From NCBI GenBank assembly GCA_024233515.1, contig JACKPO010000006.1, positions 61,038 to 125,037 of the forward strand: a stretch of 64,000 bases of DNA, given 5' to 3'. Shown here in pieces: positions 32,160 to 41,253 of the stretch (the first letter of the stretch is position 1; each line of letters opens with the position of its first letter). This DNA comes from Chlamydiales bacterium (GTDB taxonomy: Bacteria; Chlamydiota; Chlamydiia; Chlamydiales; Simkaniaceae). Position numbers and translations under genes: made by a program. The notes beneath the pieces were generated by a model. It was not told where the DNA came from, did not search any database, and saw nothing but the letters and a program-made list of their open reading frames with translations.

Positions 32160-32837
32160 ATGGAAAGTGATATTGTAGGAAATTCTTTAGAGAGGCTTTC
32201 AAATGGCTCTGATACAGCCATGGTGTATGGGTTTTTCGACTTTGGGGTCTTTCATATCCAGCAAAAGCTGGATGAATTGGGGAAGAAAGTTCTCTATTAT
32301 TATTCTCTCTCTCATGAGAAATTTATCCCAACATCCTTTTCGATCATCCTGCGCCCCGCTGATGATAGTAATACCTTAGAGGACTGTTGCAAGCTGAGTC
32401 TAACAAATTATGTTGTCAATAACTACCTCCGCTCTCTTAGAGGAGAAAAAATTCTCCCTTTCTTTTTCTGTATTGATTCGAATCGAAACATCGAATTTTC
32501 TCCCTTGAATCTTTCAAACCCAAGTCAATACCGGAAAATTAAAGCGAAAGAACTGATTACGGTTAAGGAATTGCGACGAGCCTATAAACTCTGTTATGAT
32601 CGAAGTGTTGATCCTCGCTTGCGGCGAGTGGCACTAAAAACGTTTCAATTTATCAAGGTTTACACAGATAAAAATGATAAGCTGAAGGGTGTGACTAATA
32701 TCTCTCCCCCTTGGATGAATCGAAAGCCGGTTACAACAGAGAAGGGGTGGAAGAAATGTCGTGATGAAAAGAACTGGCGGTATCAGGTGAATCAGACTGT
32801 GAAACTCCTTTGCTGCACGAAGTCGTTTTTAAACTGA
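32160..32837 (+). CDS. Orphan protein, 225 residues
   Basis: I recognise no family. It is soluble, basic toward the C-terminus and rich in Lys and Arg (RKIKAKELITVKELRRAYKL at about 123-142). No leader, no membrane segment, no repeat. The N-terminal part contains a hydrophobic core (VYGFFDFGVFHI). The start ATG 32160 has a weak ribosome site (GATGGAA). It stands alone and converges on the frameshifted gene 32845-33190 with 7 bases between. Probably lineage-specific. Confidence 0.55.
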   Translation: MESDIVGNSLERLSNGSDTAMVYGFFDFGVFHIQQKLDELGKKVLYYYSLSHEKFIPTSFSIILRPADDSNTLEDCCKLSLTNYVVNNYLRSLRGEKILPFFFCIDSNRNIEFSPLNLSNPSQYRKIKAKELITVKELRRAYKLCYDRSVDPRLRRVALKTFQFIKVYTDKNDKLKGVTNISPPWMNRKPVTTEKGWKKCRDEKNWRYQVNQTVKLLCCTKSFLN

Positions 32838-32844
32838 TTCAGTT

Positions 32845-33190
32845 TTATAAGAGCAAGTACCCCTTCTTTAGGACCTCAACACGGGCTGCCGTGTCCAGAA
32901 GAACAGAAAGTGGAGAAGTAGAACCTCCACCCGGTCCAACTATTTCCACGGTAAACGTTGTGGGGAGGACTATCTTAAGGATTTGCTCCTGGTAGTTAAG
33001 ATAGGGCTGGCAGGAGAACACAAGACAAGTTCCTGGCTTGGGATTCTCTTGAAGCCAACGCTGAACAGTGAGCATTGTGTTGGGTCCATCCCATCGAAGG
33101 GCAATCGGTGATCGTTTCAAGTGTTTCAATCGGTCCGCAAAACAGTAGGGCAGGGAGGAGAAAAAAGAGCAGGGATAATTTTTTTGACAA
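32845..33190 (-). pseudogene. Frameshifted small exported protein
   Basis: A TTG start at 33190 has GGAGG six bases upstream and gives a signal peptide (MSKKLSLLFFLLPALLFCGP), after which that frame loses sense (stop at 32996). In another frame, from about 33129 to 32845, a coherent 94-residue polypeptide is encoded (IALRWDGPNTMLTVQRWLQ..., TFTVEIVGPGGGSTSP). Joining the two needs one frameshift around 33110-33135, where short A-runs occur. This is a disrupted gene, a sequencing error or, less likely, programmed frameshifting. Family unknown. Confidence 0.55.
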
Positions 33191-33267
33191 AGGGAGCCTC
33201 CATAAGGTATGAGCTATTCAAATGGTGTGATGGATAGTAGTAGAGCGCACTTTTAGGGTCAAGTAAC

Positions 33268-35676
33268 ATGGATAATCCCAAGAAAATTCTCCTCATTGAT
33301 GATGATGAGTCGTTCTGCAATCTCGTGAAAAAGATTGCCGAGAGTTTTCAGGTGCCACTCGAAGTTGCTAACACTCTTGATGATGGTCGCAAGAAGTTCG
33401 AAGCAGGAGGGTTTTCTGCCCTTTTTGTGGATGGGTATCTTCCCGATGGAGAGGGGCTCTCTCTTGTGAGAGAGATCAGGGAAAAACAGCCAGACCTTCC
33501 CATTGCCCTCATTTCTGTCGGGTATAGTGACACCGCCAGTTTTCAAAAGCTCAAAGATGAATTCAAGATTAACTATGTTCTCACCAAACCGGTGCATGAA
33601 GATGACCTGAAAAAGCTCTTCGAGTTAGCCCTGAAGGAAAAAGTCGAGAAAACAGAGGCTTCTCATGAGCAAGGAGGGATGGAGGATCTTCAGCAGGAGT
33701 ATCTCAAAACAATCCCTGAAAAACTGACCACTTTTGAAGGGCTCATCAAAAGGCTTGAAGGGGGCCTTTCTAAAACCGAACTTGAAAACCTCAAGATGAT
33801 CTCCCATAAAACGGCTGGGAGCGCCGGGAGTTATGGGTTCATGGATGTGACGAAGCTGTGTCGCGATATGGAACAAAAACTCAAAGAGAAGCTCGAAGGA
33901 TTTAAGGAAGGCGATTCCCACCCTGAATGGATTGATGAGTTCTGGGAATTTTTCCGAAGGCTTAAAGCCTCTTTTCAAGCGCCAGAGCCAATTCAAAAGG
34001 AGGGAGAAAAAAAGGAACCTCCTCCACCCTCAAAGTCGGCCAGCCACATCTACCTTGTTGATGATGACAAAGGGCTTACCGATCTTCTGTTCGAAATGGG
34101 AAAGAAAAAGGGTTTTGAGATCGAAATGGAGAACGATCCTCAAAAAGCAAAAGAGCGTCTCTTAAAACCTGAGTTTAATCCCGATATTCTCTTAATGGAT
34201 AAACACTTTGAGGGAAGTGAGCTGAGTGGGTTTACTCTCCTTAAAGAGTTCCGAGAATCAAGAGGACATGAGCTCCATACCCGCTTGGGGATGCTCACCC
34301 AAAGTGGAGATGATCAAGACCGCACTGAGGCAATGACCCTTGGGGTCGAGCTCTTTTTCGAAAAGCCGGTCGATCCTGAAATGATTTTTCGGACTCTCCA
34401 AGAGGTTTCAGATCACCAGTCCCTGGGGGAACACAAATACCACGGGATGATGATCGATGATGACAAAGACTTTTGCAACTTGGTGAAAAAGGCTCTTCAA
34501 GGTCTCAATGTTGTGCTGAATGACTACCAGTCAGGGGACCACTTCATCGAGCTTGTGGAAAAAGAAAATCCCGATTTTATCCTTCTCGATATCGAAGTTC
34601 CTCCGACAAGTGGGCTGCAGTTCCTTGAAATGCTCCGGACAGATTTTCGGTATCGCGATCTCCCCGTCATCATGATCTCTTCTCACTCAGAAGGGGGAAA
34701 TCTTGAGAAGGCTTATGAGATGTGTGTTGAGGATTTCATTCAAAAGCCGGTGGAAGAAAAAATGCTCCAAATCCGGATGAAGAACTTCCTCAGAAAATAT
34801 GCGAAGCTTTTAACAATGGGAAATATTGACCCGGAAACGGGGCTTTACCATCAAGGGGTTCTAAAAGACCTCTTTCAGCTGTTTGCCAAACAAAATGCTC
34901 ATATCACCGTTGCCCTTCTTCAAGTCACTGAAAAAGAAGGAGGAACTTTTTTCGATCAAGCGATGAAAAAAGGGGGAGAGAAACTCAGAAACTCATTCAG
35001 GGAACAAGATCTAATCGGGGTATGGGAAAAGGGACAGTTTATGATGGTCTTCCCTAAACAAAAAGGTCCCCAAACAAAGAACTTAGTGGAAAGACTCTTC
35101 CAGTCCCTTCGAGAAGAAGAACCATTCAAAGAGCACGAAGAGGTGGCAATGAGCTGCGGAATCGTCTCATTTCCCGATCATGGAAAGGATTTAGGGGCCC
35201 TTGCAAGACAGGCGCAGCAGCAACTAGACTTTGCCATAAGTGAGGGAAAATGGACGATTCATTCTGCTGAGGAGGCCAGTCATGAAAGGGGAGAGGGGCT
35301 GAAAGGGAAAAAAGCGCTCCTTGTCGATGATGACCAAGACATCACCCAAATCATTAAGAACACCTTCGAAGCGAGAGGAATGGAGGTGCAGGTCTTTAAT
35401 GAGGGTGAGGGTGCCGTGGATTGGATGAAGGGAAATCTTTTTCAAACCCCACCCGATCTCATTATCTTGGATTGGATGCTTCCCGGGATTTCAGGGATTG
35501 AAGTGCTGGAGCAAATCCGACGCCAAGTGGGACAAAGTATTCCAGTGATTATCCTCTCTTCGCTCAGCCAAGAGCAAAATGTATTGGAGGGGCTCCAAAA
35601 AGGGGCGAGTGAATACTTGACAAAGCCCTTTAGCATGCAGGTTCTTTTAGAAAAAACTGAGGGGCTGATTGGATAA
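33268..35676 (+). CDS. Multi-receiver hybrid regulator (REC-HPt-REC-REC-degenerate GGDEF-REC)
   Basis: An 802-residue soluble signalling protein. REC1: residues 6-125, acidic DDD11-13, phosphoacceptor Asp55, Lys107. HPt: about 138-225 with His180 in MISHKTAGSAGSYGF. REC2: about 253-370 (LVDDDKG; LLMDKHFEG). REC3: about 390-510 (MIDDDKD; LLDIEVPPTSG). A GGDEF-like domain follows at about 520-665 (MGNIDPETGLYHQGVLKDLF), but the signature GG(D/E)EF reads GVWEKGQF, so no cyclase activity is expected. REC4: about 675-802 (LVDDDQD; LILDWMLPGISG read as LIILDWMLPG). It is thus a phosphorelay hub rather than a DNA-binding regulator. It heads the seven-gene set, and its stop and the next start overlap as TAATG. 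Confidence 0.88.
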   Translation: MDNPKKILLIDDDESFCNLVKKIAESFQVPLEVANTLDDGRKKFEAGGFSALFVDGYLPDGEGLSLVREIREKQPDLPIALISVGYSDTASFQKLKDEFKINYVLTKPVHEDDLKKLFELALKEKVEKTEASHEQGGMEDLQQEYLKTIPEKLTTFEGLIKRLEGGLSKTELENLKMISHKTAGSAGSYGFMDVTKLCRDMEQKLKEKLEGFKEGDSHPEWIDEFWEFFRRLKASFQAPEPIQKEGEKKEPPPPSKSASHIYLVDDDKGLTDLLFEMGKKKGFEIEMENDPQKAKERLLKPEFNPDILLMDKHFEGSELSGFTLLKEFRESRGHELHTRLGMLTQSGDDQDRTEAMTLGVELFFEKPVDPEMIFRTLQEVSDHQSLGEHKYHGMMIDDDKDFCNLVKKALQGLNVVLNDYQSGDHFIELVEKENPDFILLDIEVPPTSGLQFLEMLRTDFRYRDLPVIMISSHSEGGNLEKAYEMCVEDFIQKPVEEKMLQIRMKNFLRKYAKLLTMGNIDPETGLYHQGVLKDLFQLFAKQNAHITVALLQVTEKEGGTFFDQAMKKGGEKLRNSFREQDLIGVWEKGQFMMVFPKQKGPQTKNLVERLFQSLREEEPFKEHEEVAMSCGIVSFPDHGKDLGALARQAQQQLDFAISEGKWTIHSAEEASHERGEGLKGKKALLVDDDQDITQIIKNTFEARGMEVQVFNEGEGAVDWMKGNLFQTPPDLIILDWMLPGISGIEVLEQIRRQVGQSIPVIILSSLSQEQNVLEGLQKGASEYLTKPFSMQVLLEKTEGLIG

Positions 35677-36773
35677 TGCCTCCAGAAGCGGAACGTTATT
35701 TTGCCATTGAGATGATTTTAGGGATTGAGGTCGTTTTGATCTTTTCTATCGTCTTAGCTGTTTGTTTATTGCACATTTTTTCTGCCCACCGGTTAAAGAA
35801 GGATCAAGAAACTGACAAGGCGCTGCGTGCCCTTCTTTTGAAAGCGATCACAGAGAGTCAGCTCCCTCAAAAAGGGGAGATTTACCCCCACCTCTACTCG
35901 ATTTCCATCGTTGTCCAAGTGTTGCGCGAGTTAAATGGGAAGATCAAAGGGGCTAACTGGCGAAAAATCAAAGAACTCATTTTGAAGGAGTGGATCGGAG
36001 ATCAAGTCTACCGCGCTCTTTTCTCAAAAGGATGGAAGAAGAAGAGCTGGGCCCTGCAGGCCCTGGCCCTCTATCCGAAAAAAGAGCTTGAGGAGAAGAT
36101 CATTACTCTTTTAAGGGATAAAGTCCCTGCAGTCCGATTTTCTTCGGCAACTTGTATTATCCACATGAAAACGCAAAATGGGGTAAACCACCTCCTTCAG
36201 GTGATGGCAAAGGAAGAGACCTATGCCCGGTATCCCTATCGCGATCTTTTGGTGACAGGGGATAGTGAGATCTTCACCTATGTAGCGAATCAATACCGAG
36301 ACTCTCAAGATCAGAATGTCCGGATTTGCGCTCTTGAGGTTCTCTCCCAAAAAATTGGATTTATCAAAGTTGATTTGATTAAAAAGGACCTCGATTCAGA
36401 CAATCCTGAGCTGAAGTGGTGGGCGCTGCGGGCCCTTGAAAATTGCCCATCAGAAGAGTCGATGGCGATCCTTGAAAAACATGCCGCCAAAGATCAAGAT
36501 GAACGGCTCCGCTCCATTGCGATCCAGTCTCTCGGCATTATCATGGACCGGAAGGCCCTTTCTCTTTTCGAAAAACTGCTGAAAGATCCTTCTCAAGTGA
36601 TCCGTGTCCAAGCCGCGATTGCTCTCAAAAAACTGGGGAGTGTTGGACTAGCGGTTTTAAAAAACCAAAAAGAAGATCAGCACAAAGAGGCTTTTGATGC
36701 GGCCCGCTTTGCTCTCTCCCTTCCCGATGATTCTCTCGATAGCCAAGCGGTCAAATGGTTTCGTTATTACTAG
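35676..36773 (+). CDS. Membrane-anchored HEAT-repeat protein
   Basis: A 365-residue protein with one N-terminal membrane segment (about 11-34, EMILGIEVVLIFSIVLAVCL), then a cytosolic alpha-solenoid of HEAT-like repeats (about 120-350): examples are WALQALALYPKKELEEKIITLL, LRDKVPAVRFSSATCII and LKWWALRALENCPSEESMAIL, and VIRVQAAIALKKLG. Such repeats bind other proteins. The gene overlaps the multi-receiver regulator (TAATG) and precedes the kinases by 51 bases. A scaffold that brings regulator, kinase or glycosyltransferase together at the inner membrane is the likely role. No enzymatic motif. Confidence 0.78.
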   Translation: MPPEAERYFAIEMILGIEVVLIFSIVLAVCLLHIFSAHRLKKDQETDKALRALLLKAITESQLPQKGEIYPHLYSISIVVQVLRELNGKIKGANWRKIKELILKEWIGDQVYRALFSKGWKKKSWALQALALYPKKELEEKIITLLRDKVPAVRFSSATCIIHMKTQNGVNHLLQVMAKEETYARYPYRDLLVTGDSEIFTYVANQYRDSQDQNVRICALEVLSQKIGFIKVDLIKKDLDSDNPELKWWALRALENCPSEESMAILEKHAAKDQDERLRSIAIQSLGIIMDRKALSLFEKLLKDPSQVIRVQAAIALKKLGSVGLAVLKNQKEDQHKEAFDAARFALSLPDDSLDSQAVKWFRYY

Positions 36774-36824
36774 TTCCAAAAATTGCTTTTCATTAAATAG
36801 GGTGCATTTTATGTAAGAGTTAAG

Positions 36825-38369
36825 ATGGAAGAAAGCCAATTTTATAGAAAAATCAGTTATTATCTAGCCCTTATCGTGATCTGTTTAGCATTTCTTGTTG
36901 AACTCGGGTGGTGGTTTAATATTCCTGCGCTCATACAGATCTTACCATCACTTGTTCCGATGCAGTTCAACACAGCCTTGATGTTTATCCTCTCTGCGAT
37001 TGGAGTAGTTGGGTATCTGAAGTCGCGTCCCTTTGTAGGAATGATTTTTGGGGGATTTGTGGCACTTTTTGCGACGGTCACTTTTCTACAGTATGTTTTC
37101 GATTTCAATACGGGGCTCGACCAACTCTTTAAGGATCCACAGATCACAACCCGGACGGCTCATCCTGGAAGAATGGCACCGAATACGGCCGTTGGATTTA
37201 TGTTTTGTGGGATCGCTATTTTTGTCTATCAACTCAAAAGGGTTCGCTCCCATGCTTGGATTGCAGCCTGTTTGAGCATGGTCGCCTTTTCTTTTGGGTT
37301 TGTTGCCCTTCTAGGGTATTTCAGCGATTTGGAAGATGCCTATGGATGGGCAACCCTTTCCGATATGGCTGTTCATACAGGATTTTGTTTCCTCCTTTTA
37401 GGGGGATCGATCTTTTTTTCCTCTCTCACCATTGATCACAAAGGGAAGGTTTCTTCGTGGGTGATTGTTCCTGTGATGGTCGCTTCTCTTTTCATTTTGA
37501 TTTTCCTTTGGAGGGCTGTTGAGGTTCAAAGAATCCGTGTGATCGAAGCTGGAGGGGTTTATGAAACGAATCTTATCATTGTCACCATCATCCTTATCTT
37601 CTTGATTCTAGCTATTTACCTTCAGAAAAAGTGTGTTGATATTACCATCACTCTGGAACAAAGTAAGCTCCAAACCGAGGTGAGTAATCAAACAAAAACA
37701 GTCATTCTCCGCTACGTAAGCCATGAGGTGAGAAACCCCTTAAATGCAGTCATTGGGTTTAGTGAGCCCTTCCTCGATAGGGCGGAACTTCAAGGGGAAG
37801 TAAAAGAGGCGATGGATTGCATTTATACCGCTTCGATTCATATGAAGAGCGTTGTGGATGATCTTCTTGCTGTTTCACGTTTTGATTCGGGAAAGATCCA
37901 AATCGACACCCACGAATACCTCTTCAGGCCTTGGATCCAAAATCTTGCTAAAGCATTAACCAAACGGGCTGAGAAACAAAGTATTCAGTTTGAGAATCAC
38001 TTCCAAGAGGATATCCCTGAAAAGCTTAAAGGGGACTCGTCAAAACTAGCACAAATCATCATTAACCTTGTTGAGAATGCTTTTAAATATACTTCTCAGG
38101 GAGGAAAGGTAATCCTTTCCGTTTGGGTCGAAGATGAGAACCTTAACATTAAGGTTGAGGACACTGGAAGAGGAATTTCTAAAGAGGCGCAAGAAAAACT
38201 TTTCGACCCGTTCTTCCAGGTTCAGAAATCAGATACAAAAATTGGGCTTGGATTAGGTCTTTCAATTGTGAAACAGTTTATCGACATGATGGAAGGGAAG
38301 ATTGAAGTGTCTAGCGAAGAGGGGAAAGGGACGACGTTTCACTGCAAAATTAAAGCGTATCTCGGATGA
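36825..38369 (+). CDS. Multi-spanning sensor histidine kinase
   Basis: A 514-residue protein. About eight membrane segments in residues 10-265 (for example VICLAFLVELGWWF and IVTIILIFLILAIYL) form a sensor without a periplasmic domain. The kinase part has an H-box LRYVSHEVRNPLNAVIGF (about 297), N-box IIINLVENAFKYT, G1 VEDTGRGIS, F-box DPFFQV and G2 GLGLGLSIVKQF, all intact. It can therefore phosphorylate itself and pass phosphate to receiver or HPt domains. No receiver is attached. Its stop overlaps the next kinase gene as ATGA, and both are encoded with their likely target receivers. Confidence 0.9.
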   Translation: MEESQFYRKISYYLALIVICLAFLVELGWWFNIPALIQILPSLVPMQFNTALMFILSAIGVVGYLKSRPFVGMIFGGFVALFATVTFLQYVFDFNTGLDQLFKDPQITTRTAHPGRMAPNTAVGFMFCGIAIFVYQLKRVRSHAWIAACLSMVAFSFGFVALLGYFSDLEDAYGWATLSDMAVHTGFCFLLLGGSIFFSSLTIDHKGKVSSWVIVPVMVASLFILIFLWRAVEVQRIRVIEAGGVYETNLIIVTIILIFLILAIYLQKKCVDITITLEQSKLQTEVSNQTKTVILRYVSHEVRNPLNAVIGFSEPFLDRAELQGEVKEAMDCIYTASIHMKSVVDDLLAVSRFDSGKIQIDTHEYLFRPWIQNLAKALTKRAEKQSIQFENHFQEDIPEKLKGDSSKLAQIIINLVENAFKYTSQGGKVILSVWVEDENLNIKVEDTGRGISKEAQEKLFDPFFQVQKSDTKIGLGLGLSIVKQFIDMMEGKIEVSSEEGKGTTFHCKIKAYLG

Positions 38370-40891
38370 TCGACTTTGCGAAAAAACAACTTGCAAAAGA
38401 TATTAAGGCCCGATTCATCTGGCTGATGATCATCATTGGAGTGGCAACAGCAATTCTTTCATGGGAAATTTCTTTTCAGGATTACAAAAAAAATATCAAA
38501 GCTCTCATTACGGAGCAGGGAAAAACAATTAACCAAGATGTCCGCTTTATCTATGCTGTAAATGGGCAAAAGGAAGGGCAAAAGCTGATTGATTACTTGA
38601 TGGAAACAATTCCGAGTCTGAACACGATTATCTTATACGATGTTAGGGTTGATCAGTTGGTTCTTTCTTCAGAGAAAGCTTGGATTGGAAAGTCCCTCCA
38701 AGAGCTTCCTAGAGAGTTTGTCGGTGAGGATATTGAAGAGGCCATCAAGTCGAAATCTCTCCACACAGGTGTGAGACAACACAAGGGGGAGTTTGATGTC
38801 ACGATCTATACGGATGGGAAGGTCTTCATGGCCCACATCTCAAACGTAAAATATTTTAAAGCCTATTTCCAATCAGCTTTTTTTAACGAATTCTTAAGTA
38901 TTATTTTCCTAATTTCTCTTGTCCTATTTCCCCTCTTTTTCTTTGTGAGACATTTTTTAGTCCCCTATCGAGAGCAGCTTAGTGAGATTGTGGCTGACTC
39001 TCCGTTTCATTTAGGGCGGTTTTCCGGTAATGAGGAAACGAAGAAGGGAACAAAGCTCGGGGTGTTTTCCTTCCTCAAACAGTTAGAAGAAGACATCGAA
39101 GCGACTACGATCCACCAACTTTGGCTTTCGAGCGTATTGCAGCAGCAGCCCGTTGGCCTCCTTTTTTCTAATCAAAGTGGAGAGGTTGTAACGGCAAATC
39201 AAAAAATGCTCGAAATTCTTGGGGTTCTTCCTGAGCTTGCTTATGGAGACCGTTGGCTGGAGGTGCTTCACCCTGAAGATAGGGAGCGTGTGATTGAGGA
39301 ATGGAGACGGGTGGTAGGGGAGCAAGTTGTGATTGAAATTCAGTTCCGCTTCCGCACTCCAGATGGACTGATTAATTGGGTCAATGGAACTCTTCAGCCC
39401 ATTCGAAATCTTTCCAATGATGTGATCGGGATTTTGGGAACCTTCGTTGTGGCGAATAAGCAAAAGCGACTCGAGAAGACTATGGAAAAAGGGGAAAACC
39501 TTCTGTCGAAGGTACTTTCAGCTGCCAGTATGGGGTATTGGGATTGGAAGATAAAAGAGGACCGGATGATTTTCTCTGAGGGATGGTGCACAATGCTCGG
39601 ATATACGGTTGATGAAGTTGAACAGACGTTTGCAGGAAAGGAAAGGCTTGTCCATCCTGATGATATTGGGCCTCTAAAAGAGACTATCCAGTTTCGCCTC
39701 ATGGAGGGGAAGCACTACCGAGCCAAGTTCCGGATGAAAAATAAAGAGGGAGACTGGATTTGGATTCTATCCTACGGAAGCCTCGTGGAAAGGGATGAGG
39801 AAGGAAAACCTAAAAGAGCCATAGGGATTCACCTGAATATCAACGACCAAATGGAGCAGGTCAGGGAATCTGTTAACGAAATAGAATTTATTACTGATGA
39901 CCAAGGAAAGATCTTAGGCTGGAGCGACAGGGCAAGTCAAGTTTTCTCATTCAGTGAGGAAGAGGCAAAGGGTAAAAGTGTGATCGACCTTTTTTCTGAA
40001 GAGAAAAAAGCAGCGATCTTTGCGGCGATCTCTTTAGCGAGTCAAGGGGATAAGGTGGCCTCTTTCATTACCGACTTTCATTGTCAAGGGGTAACCCTCC
40101 ACCTTTCCTTCAAACTTACATTGAAAGATAAGAGTTTCGCATGGGTAGGGAGTGATGTCACGGAGCGGGCAAAGATGAGTGAAAGAGTTGCAGCTTTAGA
40201 GCAAGAGAAATCGAATCTTGTCACGATCATTTCTCATCAACTACGCACCCCTCTTTCAGTCGTACAAAACTCTATTGAGATCCTCAGAGAGCTTTCTGAA
40301 AAGGGAACGGAAAAAAAAGAAGAGTTCCAAGAATACCTCGATGTTTGTAAAAACAATGTCAATCGTGTGACCGAGATGATTCATGATACTCTCGATTATG
40401 AAGAGCTAGAATTTCATCTGAAACAATGGAACTTTCAAATAACCAATCCCGGTGAGATGGTTCAGGAAACGGCAGAACCTCTGAAGAAAAAGTTTGAGGA
40501 AAAGGGGCTGGTGTTAACCGTCGAAACTTCTCCCAATCTTCCCACTCTTATGCTCGACCGTGAAAGTATGATTAAGTCTCTCAGTAATCTTATGAGGAAT
40601 GCCCTTCAGTTTACAGAAAAAGGGGGAGTGACTGTCCGCCTCTACCAAAAGGAAGAAGAGCTTATTTTCGAAGTTCAAGATACAGGTGTTGGAATCCGCA
40701 AAGAGGATTTTCCTACCTTGTTCACCATGTTTGCCCAAATTCATAGCAGTAACCTCCGCTTTGGATCGGGCCTGGGTCTTGTCATCGCGAAGAAAATTGT
40801 CGAAGAACATGGAGGAGGGGTGAGTTTTGAATCAGAGTTTGGGAAGGGTTCGACCTTCCGTTTACATATCCCGATAAAGGAGAATAGCTAA
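38366..40891 (+). CDS. PAS-domain sensor histidine kinase
   Basis: An 841-residue protein. Membrane segments at about 17-37 and 172-197 bracket a small periplasmic Cache-like sensor (about 38-170, with LIDYLMETIPSLNTIILYD). Three PAS domains follow: about 255-370 (SSVLQQQPVGLLFSNQSG), 375-495 (MGYWDWKIKEDRMIFSEGW) and 500-595 (IEFITDDQGKILGWSDRASQ). The kinase: H-box LVTIISHQLRTPLSVVQNSIE (written here in parts as IISHQLRTPLSVVQ, His about 625), N-box SLSNLMRNALQFTE, G1 VQDTGVGIR and G2 GSGLGLVIAKK. It senses an envelope or redox/ligand cue. It overlaps its neighbours by four bases upstream and one base downstream. Confidence 0.9.
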   Translation: MIDFAKKQLAKDIKARFIWLMIIIGVATAILSWEISFQDYKKNIKALITEQGKTINQDVRFIYAVNGQKEGQKLIDYLMETIPSLNTIILYDVRVDQLVLSSEKAWIGKSLQELPREFVGEDIEEAIKSKSLHTGVRQHKGEFDVTIYTDGKVFMAHISNVKYFKAYFQSAFFNEFLSIIFLISLVLFPLFFFVRHFLVPYREQLSEIVADSPFHLGRFSGNEETKKGTKLGVFSFLKQLEEDIEATTIHQLWLSSVLQQQPVGLLFSNQSGEVVTANQKMLEILGVLPELAYGDRWLEVLHPEDRERVIEEWRRVVGEQVVIEIQFRFRTPDGLINWVNGTLQPIRNLSNDVIGILGTFVVANKQKRLEKTMEKGENLLSKVLSAASMGYWDWKIKEDRMIFSEGWCTMLGYTVDEVEQTFAGKERLVHPDDIGPLKETIQFRLMEGKHYRAKFRMKNKEGDWIWILSYGSLVERDEEGKPKRAIGIHLNINDQMEQVRESVNEIEFITDDQGKILGWSDRASQVFSFSEEEAKGKSVIDLFSEEKKAAIFAAISLASQGDKVASFITDFHCQGVTLHLSFKLTLKDKSFAWVGSDVTERAKMSERVAALEQEKSNLVTIISHQLRTPLSVVQNSIEILRELSEKGTEKKEEFQEYLDVCKNNVNRVTEMIHDTLDYEELEFHLKQWNFQITNPGEMVQETAEPLKKKFEEKGLVLTVETSPNLPTLMLDRESMIKSLSNLMRNALQFTEKGGVTVRLYQKEEELIFEVQDTGVGIRKEDFPTLFTMFAQIHSSNLRFGSGLGLVIAKKIVEEHGGGVSFESEFGKGSTFRLHIPIKENS

Positions 40892-41253
40892 TGGGAAAGA
40901 AAGTCTTACTTGTGGATGACGATCCCGATATGGTGAAAGTCATGACGTTTCGTCTAAAAAGTGCAGGATTTGAGCTAGTGAGCTGCACCTCCGGGAAAGA
41001 AGCTCTTGAGAAAGTCAAGGCGTCTTCCCCTAATATTGTTCTACTCGATATCCAGATGCCCGATATGACAGGGCTCGAGGTCGCAGATGGAATTCAAGGG
41101 AATGAGGCGACAAAGAATATACCGATCATTTTTCTTACCGGTAAGGTCGATGTCGATAAGTCGCAAATCGAGGGAAAGCCGAATCGAGAGATCATGCTCA
41201 AACCGTGTGATTTCGATGAACTGATCTGTAAAATTAACGAGAAGACCGGCTAA
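40891..41253 (+). CDS. Single-domain response regulator (CheY-like)
   Basis: A 120-residue receiver without output domain. The acidic pair is in LLVDDDPDM (about 6-14), the phosphoacceptor Asp in VLLDIQMPDMTG (about 53), with Thr in FLTGK (about 85) and Lys in MLKPCDF (about 107). It shuttles phosphate or binds a target directly. The start overlaps the preceding kinase stop as TAATG, and the next gene begins at the base after its stop, so its likely target is the glycosyltransferase or the HPt/REC hub. Confidence 0.9.
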   Translation: MGKKVLLVDDDPDMVKVMTFRLKSAGFELVSCTSGKEALEKVKASSPNIVLLDIQMPDMTGLEVADGIQGNEATKNIPIIFLTGKVDVDKSQIEGKPNREIMLKPCDFDELICKINEKTG

